64,000 nt of DNA from Shimia isoporae (lineage in GTDB: Bacteria > Pseudomonadota > Alphaproteobacteria > Rhodobacterales > Rhodobacteraceae), in NCBI RefSeq assembly GCF_004346865.1, contig NZ_SMGR01000003.1:186001-250000 (forward strand), in the 5' to 3' direction. The position numbers were made by a program, and so were the translations under genes. This document shows positions 36,815 to 46,272 of the stretch, piece after piece. The notes below the pieces were generated by a model. It did no database searches. It had not been told where the DNA came from and saw only the letters and a list, made by a program, of their open reading frames with translations. The first letter of the stretch is position 1; each line of letters starts with the position of its first letter.

Positions 36815-37789
36815 ATGGGTCTTTTGGTAGACGGAAAATGGGTCGATCAATGGTATGACACCAAATCTTCCGGTGGAAAATTCGTGCGTTCCGCGAGTCA
36901 GTTTCGCAACTGGATCACCGCCGACGGATCCGCAGGTCCAAGCGGCTCGGACGGGTTCAAGGCCGAGAGCGGGCGCTATCATCTCTTTGTTTCCTATGCC
37001 TGTCCCTGGGCACACCGCACGCTGATCTTTCGCAAACTCAAAGGTCTGGAGGACCACATCGGGATGTCTGCCGTACATCCGGACATGCTGGGAGAAGGTT
37101 GGCACTTCGCAACAGATGATCACGGAGCAACAGGGGATATCCTGTACGGCCTGAGCCACGCGCACAACCTCTACACCAAGGCTGACCCGACCTATTCGGG
37201 GCGGGTGACGGTGCCGATCCTTTGGGACAAACAGCGCGAAACGATCGTAAGCAACGAAAGCGCCGAGATCATCCGCATGTTCAACAGCGCCTTTGATGGC
37301 ATCACGGGCAACACAGACGACTATTGGCCCGAAGGCCACCGTGACGAAATCGAAGAGGTCAACGCCCGAATTTACGACACCCTGAACAACGGTGTCTACA
37401 AATCCGGATTTGCCACCACGCAAGAAGCCTATGACGCAGCCGTTCACCCGCTTTTCGACACGCTCGACTGGCTCGAAGAGCGTCTGTCACATCAGCGCTA
37501 TCTCATGGGCGACGCACTGACCGAGGCGGACTGGCGGCTGTTCACCACATTGATCCGTTTTGATCCCGTCTATCATCTGCATTTCAAATGCAATCGCCGG
37601 CGTTTGATGGATTACCCCAATCTCTGGGCCTATACGCGGGAGCTTTATCAGGTGCCGGGCGTGCGCGAGACTGTGAACATGGAGCACATCGTGCGCCACT
37701 ATCACTACAGCCACGAAAGCATCAATCCGCATCGCATTGTGCCCATCAATCCGGTGATCGACTACGACGCGCCACACGGTCGCGGCTAG
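36815..37789 (+). CDS. Glutathionyl-hydroquinone reductase (YqjG-type GST)
   Basis: A 324-residue Xi-class glutathione transferase. The catalytic Cys63 lies in SYACPWAHRTL, the hallmark of enzymes that reduce glutathionyl-hydroquinones. The remaining signatures are SNESAEIIRMFNSAFD, the C-terminal helical domain and PNLWAYTRELYQVPGV. It should act in the cytoplasm in quinone or xenobiotic detoxification. The ATG at 36815 has ACGGAG. The cobC gene starts 67 bases downstream. Confidence 0.93.
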   Translation: MGLLVDGKWVDQWYDTKSSGGKFVRSASQFRNWITADGSAGPSGSDGFKAESGRYHLFVSYACPWAHRTLIFRKLKGLEDHIGMSAVHPDMLGEGWHFATDDHGATGDILYGLSHAHNLYTKADPTYSGRVTVPILWDKQRETIVSNESAEIIRMFNSAFDGITGNTDDYWPEGHRDEIEEVNARIYDTLNNGVYKSGFATTQEAYDAAVHPLFDTLDWLEERLSHQRYLMGDALTEADWRLFTTLIRFDPVYHLHFKCNRRRLMDYPNLWAYTRELYQVPGVRETVNMEHIVRHYHYSHESINPHRIVPINPVIDYDAPHGRG

Positions 37790-37810
37790 AAAGGCCGCTT
37801 GCCAAGCCAT

Positions 37811-37856
37811 CGGAAAATCGCCTATCCGCGAGAGCAGATAGGCAAAGGATTTTCCG
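37811..37856 (+). promoter_or_regulatory. Long hairpin enclosing the cobC ribosome binding site
   Basis: CGGAAAATC (37811-37819) pairs perfectly with GATTTTCCG (37848-37856) and, inside it, GCCTATC (37820-37826) pairs with GATAGGC (37837-37843). A four-base bulge on the 3' side holds the AAAG of the AAAGGA ribosome binding site, and the stem ends directly at the cobC ATG. If formed, the RNA would hide the start of translation. It does not look like a cobalamin riboswitch. Confidence 0.65.
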
Positions 37857-38816
37857 ATGTTGGCACAGGCGCAATCCGATAACTCGCCTCCCCGCGATCA
37901 TGGCGGCGGCATCGACGCGGCTGTGACCCAATACGGTGGAACGCGTGAGGACTGGCTCGACCTGTCCACCGGCATAAATCCTGTGCCTTATCCGCTACCG
38001 GAATTGACCGGCGCCGACTGGGCCGACTTGCCGGACAAGGCCGCACAGACTGCACTCATAGACGCCGCCCGCGCTTTCTGGAACGTGCCGGATGACGCCG
38101 CCATTCTGGCCGCGCCCGGCGCTTCCGCACTGATTGCGAGAATACCGGCGCTGGCCCCTTCGGCGCGGGTCGATATTCCAAAGCCGACCTACAACGAACA
38201 CGCTGCTGCGTTCGCGTCGCAGGGCTGGAAGATTTCCGGCGTCAACCCAACGGCCCGGGTGCTCGTGCACCCCAACAACCCGACCGGCAGACTTTGGAAC
38301 CTTGAGGACCTGACGGCTCCCCTCACCGTGATCGACGAAAGCTTCTGCGACGTGACGCCGGACAAAACGCTTATCGCGAACGCCGCCAGTAACGGTCGAA
38401 TTGTCCTCAAGAGCTTCGGCAAGTTCTGGGGTCTGGCAGGCGCGCGACTGGGCTTTGCAATCGGTGATCCCGTCCTGATCGCAAAACTCTCCGATCTGAC
38501 TGGCCCATGGGCCGTGTCAGGGCCCGCGCTGCGTGTTGGCGCAATGGCGCTGGGCGACTTCGCATGGGCTGAAAGAACCCGCGCACGATTGAAAGACGAC
38601 GCCGGCCGACTTGACGCTTTGCTCACCAGCAAAGGAGCAACACTCGCGGGCGGAACGACTCTGTTCCGGCTTTACGAGGTCGACGACGCCGCCACATGGC
38701 AGCACCGCCTTGCACAGGACCATGTCTGGTCACGCATTTTCCCCTATTCCCGAACCTACTTGCGACTGGGACTTCCCGCGCCAGACCGCTGGGACCAGTT
38801 GGAGGCCGCGCTATGA
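37857..38816 (+). CDS. cobC: Threonine-phosphate decarboxylase (cobalamin synthesis)
   Basis: This PLP enzyme makes (R)-1-amino-2-propanol phosphate for the nucleotide loop of cobalamin. The gene is called cobC in aerobic B12 producers and cobD in Salmonella. The 319-residue protein has [14 protein letters not shown] near residue 35, [13 protein letters not shown] near 134 and the PLP lysine in [17 protein letters not shown] near 184. Its stop overlaps the start of the CbiB-type gene (ATGA). Translation may be controlled by the hairpin at its start. Confidence 0.92.
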   Translation: MLAQAQSDNSPPRDHGGGIDAAVTQYGGTREDWLDLSTGINPVPYPLPELTGADWADLPDKAAQTALIDAARAFWNVPDDAAILAAPGASALIARIPALAPSARVDIPKPTYNEHAAAFASQGWKISGVNPTARVLVHPNNPTGRLWNLEDLTAPLTVIDESFCDVTPDKTLIANAASNGRIVLKSFGKFWGLAGARLGFAIGDPVLIAKLSDLTGPWAVSGPALRVGAMALGDFAWAERTRARLKDDAGRLDALLTSKGATLAGGTTLFRLYEVDDAATWQHRLAQDHVWSRIFPYSRTYLRLGLPAPDRWDQLEAAL

Positions 38817-39721
38817 GCCACGCCGCAGTATTGTTTCTGGCCATGCTTCTGGACGCCTTGTTGGGAGAGCCCAAGGCGCTGTGGGACCGCACACCGCATC
38901 CTGCGGTGCTGATCGGGCGCCTGATCGGCAAAGCTGAACAGAGGTTGAATGCGGGTGACAACCGTTTTGCCAAAGGCCTTCTGCTGACCGCGGCGCTGGC
39001 CGTTGGAAGTTGGGCTCTTGGTGCATTCATCTCCGCGTTTGGCTGGTTGCCCGAGCTGCTGCTCGCCGCGATTCTGCTGGCCCAGCGTTCGCTCGTGGAT
39101 CATGTGCAGGCGGTTGGCGATGCGTTGCGGGTCTCCTTGGGTGACGGCAAGCGCGCCGTTGCCATGATCGTAAGCCGCGATACAGCCGCTATGGACGAGA
39201 GCGCCGTTTCCCGCTCCGCAATCGAAAGCGCTGCCGAGAATCTCAGTGACGGAGTGATTGCGCCTGCCTTCTGGTTTCTGGTCGCGGGTCTCCCGGGCCT
39301 GCTTGTCTACAAAGCCATCAACACCGCAGACAGCATGATCGGCTATCGCAATCCACGCTACGAACAGTTCGGCAAAGCAGCAGCCAAGCTTGACGACTTG
39401 CTCAACTGGATTCCGGCACGCCTGACCGCAGCCTTGATTGGTGTAACGCACCGCGTCATGTCCGACTGGCCGGCAATCGCTTCTGACGCCAGATTGCACC
39501 GGTCCCCCAACGCGGGCTGGCCGGAATCCGCAATGGCACGCGCGCTCGGCATCGCCATTGCAGGCCCACGCGCCTATGACGGCGAAATGCGGGAATTCCC
39601 ATTTGTGAATGCGCACGGCCGGCGCAGTCTTTCCGCCGATGACATTGATCTCGCATGTGGTGCGCTATGGCGCGCATGGGCGCTGGCACTTGCAACCGTA
39701 CTGGCAATCGCTCTCCTTTGA
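38813..39721 (+). CDS. cobD: Adenosylcobinamide-phosphate synthase (CbiB/CobD)
   Basis: This inner-membrane enzyme joins aminopropanol phosphate to adenosylcobyric acid. The 302-residue protein has four or five membrane segments and the family motifs [21 protein letters not shown] near the start, [20 protein letters not shown] near 140 and [18 protein letters not shown] near 175. It follows cobC with a four-base overlap, so the two consecutive pathway steps are made together. Confidence 0.95.
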   Translation: MSHAAVLFLAMLLDALLGEPKALWDRTPHPAVLIGRLIGKAEQRLNAGDNRFAKGLLLTAALAVGSWALGAFISAFGWLPELLLAAILLAQRSLVDHVQAVGDALRVSLGDGKRAVAMIVSRDTAAMDESAVSRSAIESAAENLSDGVIAPAFWFLVAGLPGLLVYKAINTADSMIGYRNPRYEQFGKAAAKLDDLLNWIPARLTAALIGVTHRVMSDWPAIASDARLHRSPNAGWPESAMARALGIAIAGPRAYDGEMREFPFVNAHGRRSLSADDIDLACGALWRAWALALATVLAIALL

Positions 39722-39784
39722 GCCATTGCTCTGTGACGCAGGCCTGATAGGCTCGGATTGACAGATTAAGAGGTATTTTCACTC

Positions 39785-40954
39785 ATGCGTTTCCCTACCG
39801 CACTCTCCGCCCTCATCCTAAGCGCCAGCACTGCGATGGCCGAAGTGCCCTGCGGCGGCTCGTTCGGCAGCTTCGTCAATGGTCTCAAAAAGGAGGCCAT
39901 GGCCAAAGGGTATTCCAAATCTACAGTCGACAAGTTTTTCGCCTCTGCCCGTCAGGACCCTGCAACAATCAAAGCGGACCGTTCGCAGGGGGTCTTTCAA
40001 AAACCCTTTCTGGAATTCTCCCAGAGACTGATCAGTCAGAACCGCATCAACGTTGGGCAGGCCAAGTCCAAACAATACAACAACACCTTTAAGCGCATCG
40101 AAAAACAATACGGCGTGTCGCGCGGTGTGTTGTTGGCTTTCTGGGCCTTTGAAACCGACTACGGCTCGTTTCAGGGCAATTTCAACACGCTCAACTCGCT
40201 GGTGACGCTGTCACATGATTGTCGCCGCCCCGCTCTGTTCCGCCCGCAAGTCTTTGCTGCACTGGAGCTGTACACACGCGGCGATTTCAGCCCGACCAAA
40301 ACCACGGGCGCATGGGCAGGCGAGATCGGCATGGTCCAAATGCTGCCAGCCGACATCATCGAAAATGGCGTGGACGGCGATGGCGACGGCAAGGTACGTT
40401 TGAAAACCTCGGCGCAGGATGCGCTGATGTCCGGCGGCAAGATGCTGAGCCATCTCGGCTGGCGCAAAGGAGAACCGTGGCTACAGGAAGTCACGGTTCC
40501 GTCCAACCTGGACTGGTCCAAATCCGGTCTGGACACGACTCTAAACGCCCGCGAGTGGGCCAAAATGGGCGTAAAGCCCCGCTCTGGAAAGCTGGCAAAC
40601 CTGCCGGCTTCGCTTCTCCTTCCGCAAGGCCGCAACGGACCGGCTTTCCTCGCCTATCCGAACTTTCACGTATATTTCGAGTGGAACAAAAGCTTCGTTT
40701 ATGTGACCACCGCCGCCTATTTTGCCACCCGCCTAGAGGGCGCTCCACGATACAATATGGGCAACGCCGATCCCGGTCTTTCGGGCAACCAGATGAAAGC
40801 GCTCCAGAAAAAGCTGAAGGCCCGCGGGCATGATGTCGGCAAAGTCGATGGGATCCTTGGCAAGCTCACGCGCCGCGCGGTTCAAGCCGAGCAGAAACGT
40901 CTGGGCCTTCCGGCGGACGCCTGGCCAACTACGGAATTGCTGAACAAGCTGTGA
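39785..40954 (+). CDS. Lytic murein transglycosylase (MltB type) with PG-binding domain
   Basis: A 389-residue periplasmic enzyme that cleaves the glycan strand of peptidoglycan to form 1,6-anhydromuramic ends. A signal peptide covers residues 1-19 (cleavage after TAMA). The catalytic Glu123 lies in LAFWAFETDYGSF, followed by the family stretch GAWAGEIGMVQMLPADI. Residues about 330-389 form a peptidoglycan-binding domain of type 1 (LSGNQMKALQKKLKARG and LGKLTRRAVQAEQ). Confidence 0.94.
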   Translation: MRFPTALSALILSASTAMAEVPCGGSFGSFVNGLKKEAMAKGYSKSTVDKFFASARQDPATIKADRSQGVFQKPFLEFSQRLISQNRINVGQAKSKQYNNTFKRIEKQYGVSRGVLLAFWAFETDYGSFQGNFNTLNSLVTLSHDCRRPALFRPQVFAALELYTRGDFSPTKTTGAWAGEIGMVQMLPADIIENGVDGDGDGKVRLKTSAQDALMSGGKMLSHLGWRKGEPWLQEVTVPSNLDWSKSGLDTTLNAREWAKMGVKPRSGKLANLPASLLLPQGRNGPAFLAYPNFHVYFEWNKSFVYVTTAAYFATRLEGAPRYNMGNADPGLSGNQMKALQKKLKARGHDVGKVDGILGKLTRRAVQAEQKRLGLPADAWPTTELLNKL

Positions 40955-40957
40955 GCT

Positions 40958-41308
40958 TCACTGGCGGATGGGAAACCGCATCCCGTCCGCCGTCTGAACC
41001 ACAAGGCGACCGTCATTTTCGACGTAACGGTCACATCGCTCGACGCCGGTGACAAAAGTCACGCAGACAGTCGAGTTCTCGGCAACAACCCAATGGCCAT
41101 ACCAGGTTCCCCCACCGCCATAGACATACTGGTATTGACCGTTGCTATCGAAAACCGATTTTCCATCGTCGTAGAACGTGAGCGTCTGCCCAGACAAACG
41201 CGCATTCAATGACTCCGCGTCAAATGCCTGATCCCCCGGTTGGGTTTTCCAGTCCTGCGCGGCGACGGGTGTGGCTACGAGGGCAAGAACGGCGAATAGC
41301 GAGCGCAT
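40958..41308 (-). CDS. Secreted protein of unknown function (116 aa)
   Basis: A 116-residue protein with a signal peptide MRSLFAVLALVATPVAAQ. The mature part is beta-rich, with FYDDGKSVFDSNGQYQYVYGGGG, a Trp-containing turn (GTWYGHWVVAENSTVCVTF) and two cysteines likely joined by a disulfide. A pattern of this kind (colour-less small periplasmic domain with YDDG and W-x-G-x-W) recurs in Rhodobacteraceae, but I know no function. The ATG at 41308 has a perfect AGGAGG. Confidence 0.78.
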   Translation of the reverse strand: MRSLFAVLALVATPVAAQDWKTQPGDQAFDAESLNARLSGQTLTFYDDGKSVFDSNGQYQYVYGGGGTWYGHWVVAENSTVCVTFVTGVERCDRYVENDGRLVVQTADGMRFPIRQ

Positions 41309-41381
41309 GGCAACCTCCTGTTTGTGGTCAGCATAAGGGCGCAATTGCTCTCGCAGGTGTCACGTTGCAGTGAACGGCAGG

Positions 41382-44300
41382 TCAGGCCACAAGTGTCTCT
41401 GCCGCCTTCAGATCGACGCTCACAAGCTGGCTCACGCCCTGCTCAGCCATCGTCACACCGAACAGCCGGTCCATCCGCGCCATCGTTACCGCGTGGTGGG
41501 TGATGATCAGGAAGCGCGTGTTGGTGCGGCGGCACATCTCGTCCAGCAAGTCACAGAACCGCGTCACGTTGGCATCGTCCAGCGGCGCATCAACCTCGTC
41601 CAGCACACAGATCGGCGCCGGATTGGCGAGGAACACTGCAAAGATCAGCGCCATTGCTGTCAGCGTCTGCTCCCCACCGGACAACAGCGATAGGGTCGAC
41701 AGCTTTTTGCCCGGAGGCTGACACATGATTTCCAGACCGGCCTCAAGAGGGTCGTCGCTTTCCACCAGAACGAGGTTCGCCTCGCCCCCGCCAAACAGGT
41801 GGCGGAACAGCAAGCCAAAGTTGCTGTTCACTTGTTCAAAGGCAGTCAGCAGACGCTCGCGCCCTTCCTTGTTCAGGCTGGCGATCCCGTTTCGCAAAGT
41901 GGCGATCGCTTCCTCCAGATCGGTTTTTTCACCGGTCAGGGTGTCGAACTCTTCCTGGACTTCCTTAGCGTCTTCCTCTGCCCGCAGGTTCACGGCGCCC
42001 AGCGCATCGCGTTGACGCTTCAGGCGGTTCACATCGGCTTCAACCTGCGTTGCGTCCGGCATGTTGTCCGGATCGACATCCAGCCGTTCAAGCAACTCCT
42101 CAGGAGAAACTTCCTGATCTTCCATGATCCGTTCGGCGGCATAAGCAACAGTTTCCCGTGCCGCATCCGCCCTCGCTTCGCTTCTCGCCCGCGCTTCACG
42201 CGCCTCACCAGCCAGGCGCTCAGCCTCACGCGATGCGTGCTCTGCCTGCCGCGATGCTGTCTCCGCTTCAGCGAGGACATCGGCAGCCGATCTACGGCGT
42301 TCCTCGGCCTGATCGATCGCCTCGGACAACTCTTCGCGCTTGGCGGCAATTTCTTCAGGTGCGGCGCCTGCGTCGATCAGCTCCTCTTCGCTGGCGTCCT
42401 TACGCTCGGCCAGTTCGTTCATCCGCTTTTCGGCAGTTTCAAGGCGGTGGCGCCAACCGCTAATCTCTTTGGTGACTTCCTGAGAGCGCTTCAGGCGCGC
42501 CTCGCCTTCACGGCGCAACTCGTCATGTGACGACCGCCGCGACATCATCATGATCCGTGCCGCTTCGACGGTCATCTTGATGTCTTCTACCTCGGCTCGC
42601 GCGGCGTCAAGATCGCCCAAATCCGCCAAAGCGCGCTCCGCTTCCTGCAACTGGGCCCGCGCCGCCATGGCCTCTTCCTCGTGCCGCGTCACCGCAAGGC
42701 CCAGAGATTCAAGCCTGCCTTCCGCAAGGTTGCGGTCCGCTTCCGCGCGGCTCAAGGCACGGTTTGCGTCGGCCACAGCGCGATCCGCAGACCGGCGCGC
42801 CTCTCGTGCGGCCTGATCGACCTGCGCCAACTCCTGCAAACGCGATTGCAACGTTTCATGCGCTTGCACCGCGCCATCAGCCCGCGCCGTGGCTGCTGCC
42901 ATGGCCTGTTTCAACTCCTCAAGGCGGTTCAACTGCTGCAGGCGCAGTGCCGCCGCGCTCGGTGCATCTTCGGCCCAGGCGCGGTATCCGTCCCACCGCC
43001 AAAGGTCACCCTCAAGCGACACAAGGCGCTGACCGGGCTTAAGCAAAGGCTGCAACTGGATGGCATCTTCGGTGGCCACCAAGCCGATCTGGCTCATACG
43101 ACGTTCCAGAACCTCGGGCACAGACACATGCTCAACCAGCGACGTCACGCCAGCGGGCAAGGGCTGCACCTCATGATACTGTGGCAACACATACCAGCCC
43201 GAGGGCCCGTCTTCCTCGACTTCAGGCGCCCGAAGATCATCAGCCATAGCCGCGCCCAGCGCTTTCTCAAAGCCCTGTTGCACCTGAAGGCGATCCAGAA
43301 TTTGGCCACCTTCGGCAGTGTCACGTTCGACCAGTTTCGCCAGCGCCGTTGTCTCTGCGCGCAGCGCATTCAGCTCGCCTTCGGCCTCCGAGCGTTCCGC
43401 GCGGGCGTCAGCCTCTCGCGCTTGTGTTTCCGCGCGCTCTTCCTCGACTTCGGCAAGACGTTCCTCGGCGTCCTGTGCGGCATCGATGGCTTCGGCTTCG
43501 CTTTCCCGCGCCTCTTCAAGCCCCTCAGCCGCCCGTTCCAGCGCTTCCTTTGACTCGCTCACGGCGTCACGCGCTTTGGCCGCTTCGGCCTCGTTCTTGG
43601 CCTGCGTTTTTTGTGTGTCCTCGAGCAAACGGTGCGCCGACTGGTGCCGCGCCGCAAGTCGCGCCACATCTTCTGTCATTTCAGCCAGTTCGCTCTCACG
43701 TTCCTGCAAAACCGATGCCGCCTCGCGGGCCTCGTCCTGGGCCGCCTCGAGTTTTTCGGCCTGCCCCTCGCTGGCCTTCGCCAGTTCTTTCTGTTCCCAT
43801 TCGAGGCGCTCGATGGTTTCTCCTGCGTCGCGGTTCAGGCCCGCCTCGCGCTCCATGTCGCGCCCCAGTTGCAGAATGCGGTTCTTGAGCGTTTCGATGA
43901 TTTGCAGCGCGTGGGCTTCCTGATCATTCAGGCTGTCACGCTGGACCTGCAGTCGCTGCAAAACAGCCGCTGCAATGGCTTCTTCCTCACGCAAAGGCGG
44001 CAGAGCATCATCTTTTGCCTGCCGCTCCTTTGCAGCCACGCGGCTCAGACCTTCGGCCTGCGCTGCCTGCGTGGTGCGGGTTTTGAGTTCGTCGTCAGCC
44101 GCCGCGCGGGCTTCATCAGCCTCGCGCCACCGGCGGTAAAGCAGCATGCCTTCGGATTGGCGCAATTCTTCGCCAATCGCCCGATAGCGAGCCGCCTGAC
44201 GCGCTTGCCGCGCCAGTTGCCCCAACTGGTTGCCCAATTGTTCTATGACATCATCGACACGCGCCAGATTGGTTTCCGCACCCTTGAGTTTTAACTCAGC

Positions 44301-44837
44301 CTCGTGGCGACGCTGGTAAAGACCCGAGATACCCGCGGCCTCTTCAAGAATCCGTCGACGCGCCTTGGGCTTGGAGTTGATAAGTTCGGCGATTTGACCC
44401 TGCCGCACGAGTGCTGGTGAATGCGCACCTGTCGACGCGTCTGCAAACAGCATCTGCACATCGCGCGCCCGAACATCCTTGGTGTTCACCTTGTATGCGG
44501 ATCCGACATCACGGGTGATGCGACGAATGATTTCCAACGCGTCGTCATCATTGAACCCGGCTGGCGCGAGCCGTTCGGAATTGTCGATTTGCAGGCTGAC
44601 TTCCGCAAAATTGCGCGCAGGACGGGTCGCAGCACCGGCAAAAATCACATCTTCCATGCCGCCGCCGCGCATTGCTTTGGGGCGGTTTTCCCCCATAACC
44701 CAGCGCAGCGCTTCAAGCAGGTTGGACTTGCCGCATCCGTTCGGCCCAACCACACCCGTCAGACCATCCGCGATAATCAAATCGGTCGGATCGACAAAGC
44801 TTTTAAAGCCGGTCAGTCTGAGTTTCGAAAAGCGCAA
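41382..44837 (-). CDS. smc: Chromosome segregation ATPase SMC
   Basis: SMC is the core of the bacterial condensin that organises and separates chromosomes. The 1151-residue protein has Walker A at residues 31-38 (GPNGCGKS), two long coiled-coil arms, a hinge near residues 500-660, the signature LSGGEQTLTAMALIF and Walker B PICVLDEVDAPLD near the C-terminus. The start is best placed at a TTG (44837), giving MRFSKLRLTGFKSF; the frame is open another 37 codons upstream without similarity. The very acidic, Ala-rich arms explain long open frames on the other strand. Confidence 0.97.
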   Translation of the reverse strand: MRFSKLRLTGFKSFVDPTDLIIADGLTGVVGPNGCGKSNLLEALRWVMGENRPKAMRGGGMEDVIFAGAATRPARNFAEVSLQIDNSERLAPAGFNDDDALEIIRRITRDVGSAYKVNTKDVRARDVQMLFADASTGAHSPALVRQGQIAELINSKPKARRRILEEAAGISGLYQRRHEAELKLKGAETNLARVDDVIEQLGNQLGQLARQARQAARYRAIGEELRQSEGMLLYRRWREADEARAAADDELKTRTTQAAQAEGLSRVAAKERQAKDDALPPLREEEAIAAAVLQRLQVQRDSLNDQEAHALQIIETLKNRILQLGRDMEREAGLNRDAGETIERLEWEQKELAKASEGQAEKLEAAQDEAREAASVLQERESELAEMTEDVARLAARHQSAHRLLEDTQKTQAKNEAEAAKARDAVSESKEALERAAEGLEEARESEAEAIDAAQDAEERLAEVEEERAETQAREADARAERSEAEGELNALRAETTALAKLVERDTAEGGQILDRLQVQQGFEKALGAAMADDLRAPEVEEDGPSGWYVLPQYHEVQPLPAGVTSLVEHVSVPEVLERRMSQIGLVATEDAIQLQPLLKPGQRLVSLEGDLWRWDGYRAWAEDAPSAAALRLQQLNRLEELKQAMAAATARADGAVQAHETLQSRLQELAQVDQAAREARRSADRAVADANRALSRAEADRNLAEGRLESLGLAVTRHEEEAMAARAQLQEAERALADLGDLDAARAEVEDIKMTVEAARIMMMSRRSSHDELRREGEARLKRSQEVTKEISGWRHRLETAEKRMNELAERKDASEEELIDAGAAPEEIAAKREELSEAIDQAEERRRSAADVLAEAETASRQAEHASREAERLAGEAREARARSEARADAARETVAYAAERIMEDQEVSPEELLERLDVDPDNMPDATQVEADVNRLKRQRDALGAVNLRAEEDAKEVQEEFDTLTGEKTDLEEAIATLRNGIASLNKEGRERLLTAFEQVNSNFGLLFRHLFGGGEANLVLVESDDPLEAGLEIMCQPPGKKLSTLSLLSGGEQTLTAMALIFAVFLANPAPICVLDEVDAPLDDANVTRFCDLLDEMCRRTNTRFLIITHHAVTMARMDRLFGVTMAEQGVSQLVSVDLKAAETLVA

Positions 44838-45088
44838 AGCGGCGTTGGTCCCTGTCTGAGTGCCTTTGTTTTCTGGTCTGCCCGCGTGATTCCCGCAGTT
44901 TTCCAAGTCTGCAAAGGCCCAAGCGCTTGAGTCAACGCTTAACCACACGATGTGGCCGATGCGCCCGAGTTATCCACAAGATATTGGCTGAAAACCCAAC
45001 GAAACGCCGCGGCACCCCGCCGCTTGTGCCCTCAACAATGTCGGAAACAGCCTTGACCCCACAGGCAAAAAGCCGCCAAACAGGGCGG

Positions 45089-45260
45089 GCACGGTATGTT
45101 GCTACGCTTGCGCAGTGACTCGGGAATGAGGAACGGACTTTTCCAAAGCCTCAGCCGCCCCCGCGACTGTAAGTGGCGAGCGCGCGTTCAAAACCACTGG
45201 AGGCCAACTCCGGGAAGGGAATGCACCGCGTTGACCCACGAGCCAGGAGACCGGCCGTGC
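45089..45260 (+). promoter_or_regulatory. Cobalamin (B12) riboswitch
   Basis: The core is easy to recognise: CAGCCGCCCCCGCGACTGTAA at 45152-45172, the CCACTGG and GGGAAGG elements, and the B12 box GCCAGGAGACC at 45242-45252. The closing stem P1 pairs GCACGG (45089-45094) with CCGTGC (45255-45260). A small hairpin CCCGTC/GACGGG (45284-45301) comes just before the cbtB ribosome binding site and may serve as the switch for translation. Binding of adenosylcobalamin should turn off cbtBA. Confidence 0.93.
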
Positions 45261-45316
45261 AGACAGTGAAACCCTCTTGGACGCCCGTCGGGTGTGACGG
45301 GAAAGGAGAAAAGACT

Positions 45317-45487
45317 ATGACAACCAAGACCGCGACTATCGCCGCAACAGGTTCCAACACGCTGGCATTTGCTTTCACTCTGGTGGTTGGCCTCGGCCTG
45401 CTGACCGTTTCGGGCATGGCACAGGCAACTGTCCTGCACGATGCAGCACACGACCAGCGTCACGCAATGGCATTCCCCTGCCACTAA
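45317..45487 (+). CDS. cbtB: CbtB, small subunit of cobalt transporter
   Basis: A 56-residue single-span membrane protein (hydrophobic residues about 15-38) ending in a histidine-rich metal-binding tail HDAAHDQRHAMAFPCH. CbtB occurs with CbtA under B12 riboswitch control and is thought to help cobalt uptake for cobalamin synthesis. An AAAGGAG site precedes the ATG. It lies 56 bases after the riboswitch. Confidence 0.93.
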   Translation: MTTKTATIAATGSNTLAFAFTLVVGLGLLTVSGMAQATVLHDAAHDQRHAMAFPCH

Positions 45488-45506
45488 GCGCACGCCGCAC
45501 GGACCA

Positions 45507-46196
45507 ATGACCAAAAATCTGTTGTCCAGCGCTGTGTTCGCTGGCCTGATAGCAGGGCTGATTGCCGCTCTGCTACAGTTCTTTTTTGTCATCCCGCTTC
45601 TGCTGGAAGGCGAGCTCTACGAATCCGGCGCGCGCCTGCATTTCCATGCTGACGGTACGCCAAGTTCCGACAGGGGCGCGCCCGGCCTTGGCGGAGAAAC
45701 CGGTCGTCACCTCATGACCATCGGCTTCAACCTCGTGACCTACACTGGCTACGGCTTGCTAATGGTGGCGGCGATGGCCTTCGCTCGCGAACGCCGTGGC
45801 ACGGAAATCACCGCTCAGAATGGCATCATCTGGGGACTTGCAGGCTTTATTGCTGTGCAGCTCGCCCCTGCAATCGGCTTACCGCCAGAGCTTCCCGGCA
45901 CGCCAGCAGCAGAGCTGGGCCCGCGCCAGGTTTGGTGGATCAGCACCATCCTCGCGACCGCGGTCGGGCTGGCCCTGATCGCGTTCGGCCGCAGCCTACT
46001 GATGCACGCGGTGGGTCTCTTGGTTATTCTTGCGCCGCAGTTCGTCGGGGCACCGCATCTGGACACGTTCTGGGGCGTTGCGCCACCTGAACTTTCCGCG
46101 GAATTTGCCACCCAGAGCTTGGGATTTGCCGCCGTAGGCTGGGTAACTCTCGGCTATTTCTGCGCCTTCTTCCTCAAGCAAGGCGAAGCGGAATAA
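45507..46196 (+). CDS. cbtA: CbtA, cobalt transporter membrane subunit
   Basis: A 229-residue inner-membrane protein with five or six membrane segments and the family stretch FAGLIAGLIAALLQFFFVIPLLLEGELYE at the start (residues 9-37). Histidine-containing turns (LHFHADG and GRHLMTIG) may bind metal. It follows cbtB by 19 bases and shares the riboswitch, supporting a role in cobalt uptake for the cob pathway found 6 kb away. Confidence 0.92.
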   Translation: MTKNLLSSAVFAGLIAGLIAALLQFFFVIPLLLEGELYESGARLHFHADGTPSSDRGAPGLGGETGRHLMTIGFNLVTYTGYGLLMVAAMAFARERRGTEITAQNGIIWGLAGFIAVQLAPAIGLPPELPGTPAAELGPRQVWWISTILATAVGLALIAFGRSLLMHAVGLLVILAPQFVGAPHLDTFWGVAPPELSAEFATQSLGFAAVGWVTLGYFCAFFLKQGEAE

Positions 46197-46272
46197 ACCA
46201 TCGTCAGGAGGTGGCAGGGCTTCCTCCTGACCCGCTCGATGTGGACGCAGAAGCCGCATCGGCATGACAAGG

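Noticed and set aside
42681-44294. Open frames antisense to smc
   Set aside because: The biased codons of the Glu/Ala/Arg-rich coiled coil leave other frames open. No start signal or family similarity was seen.
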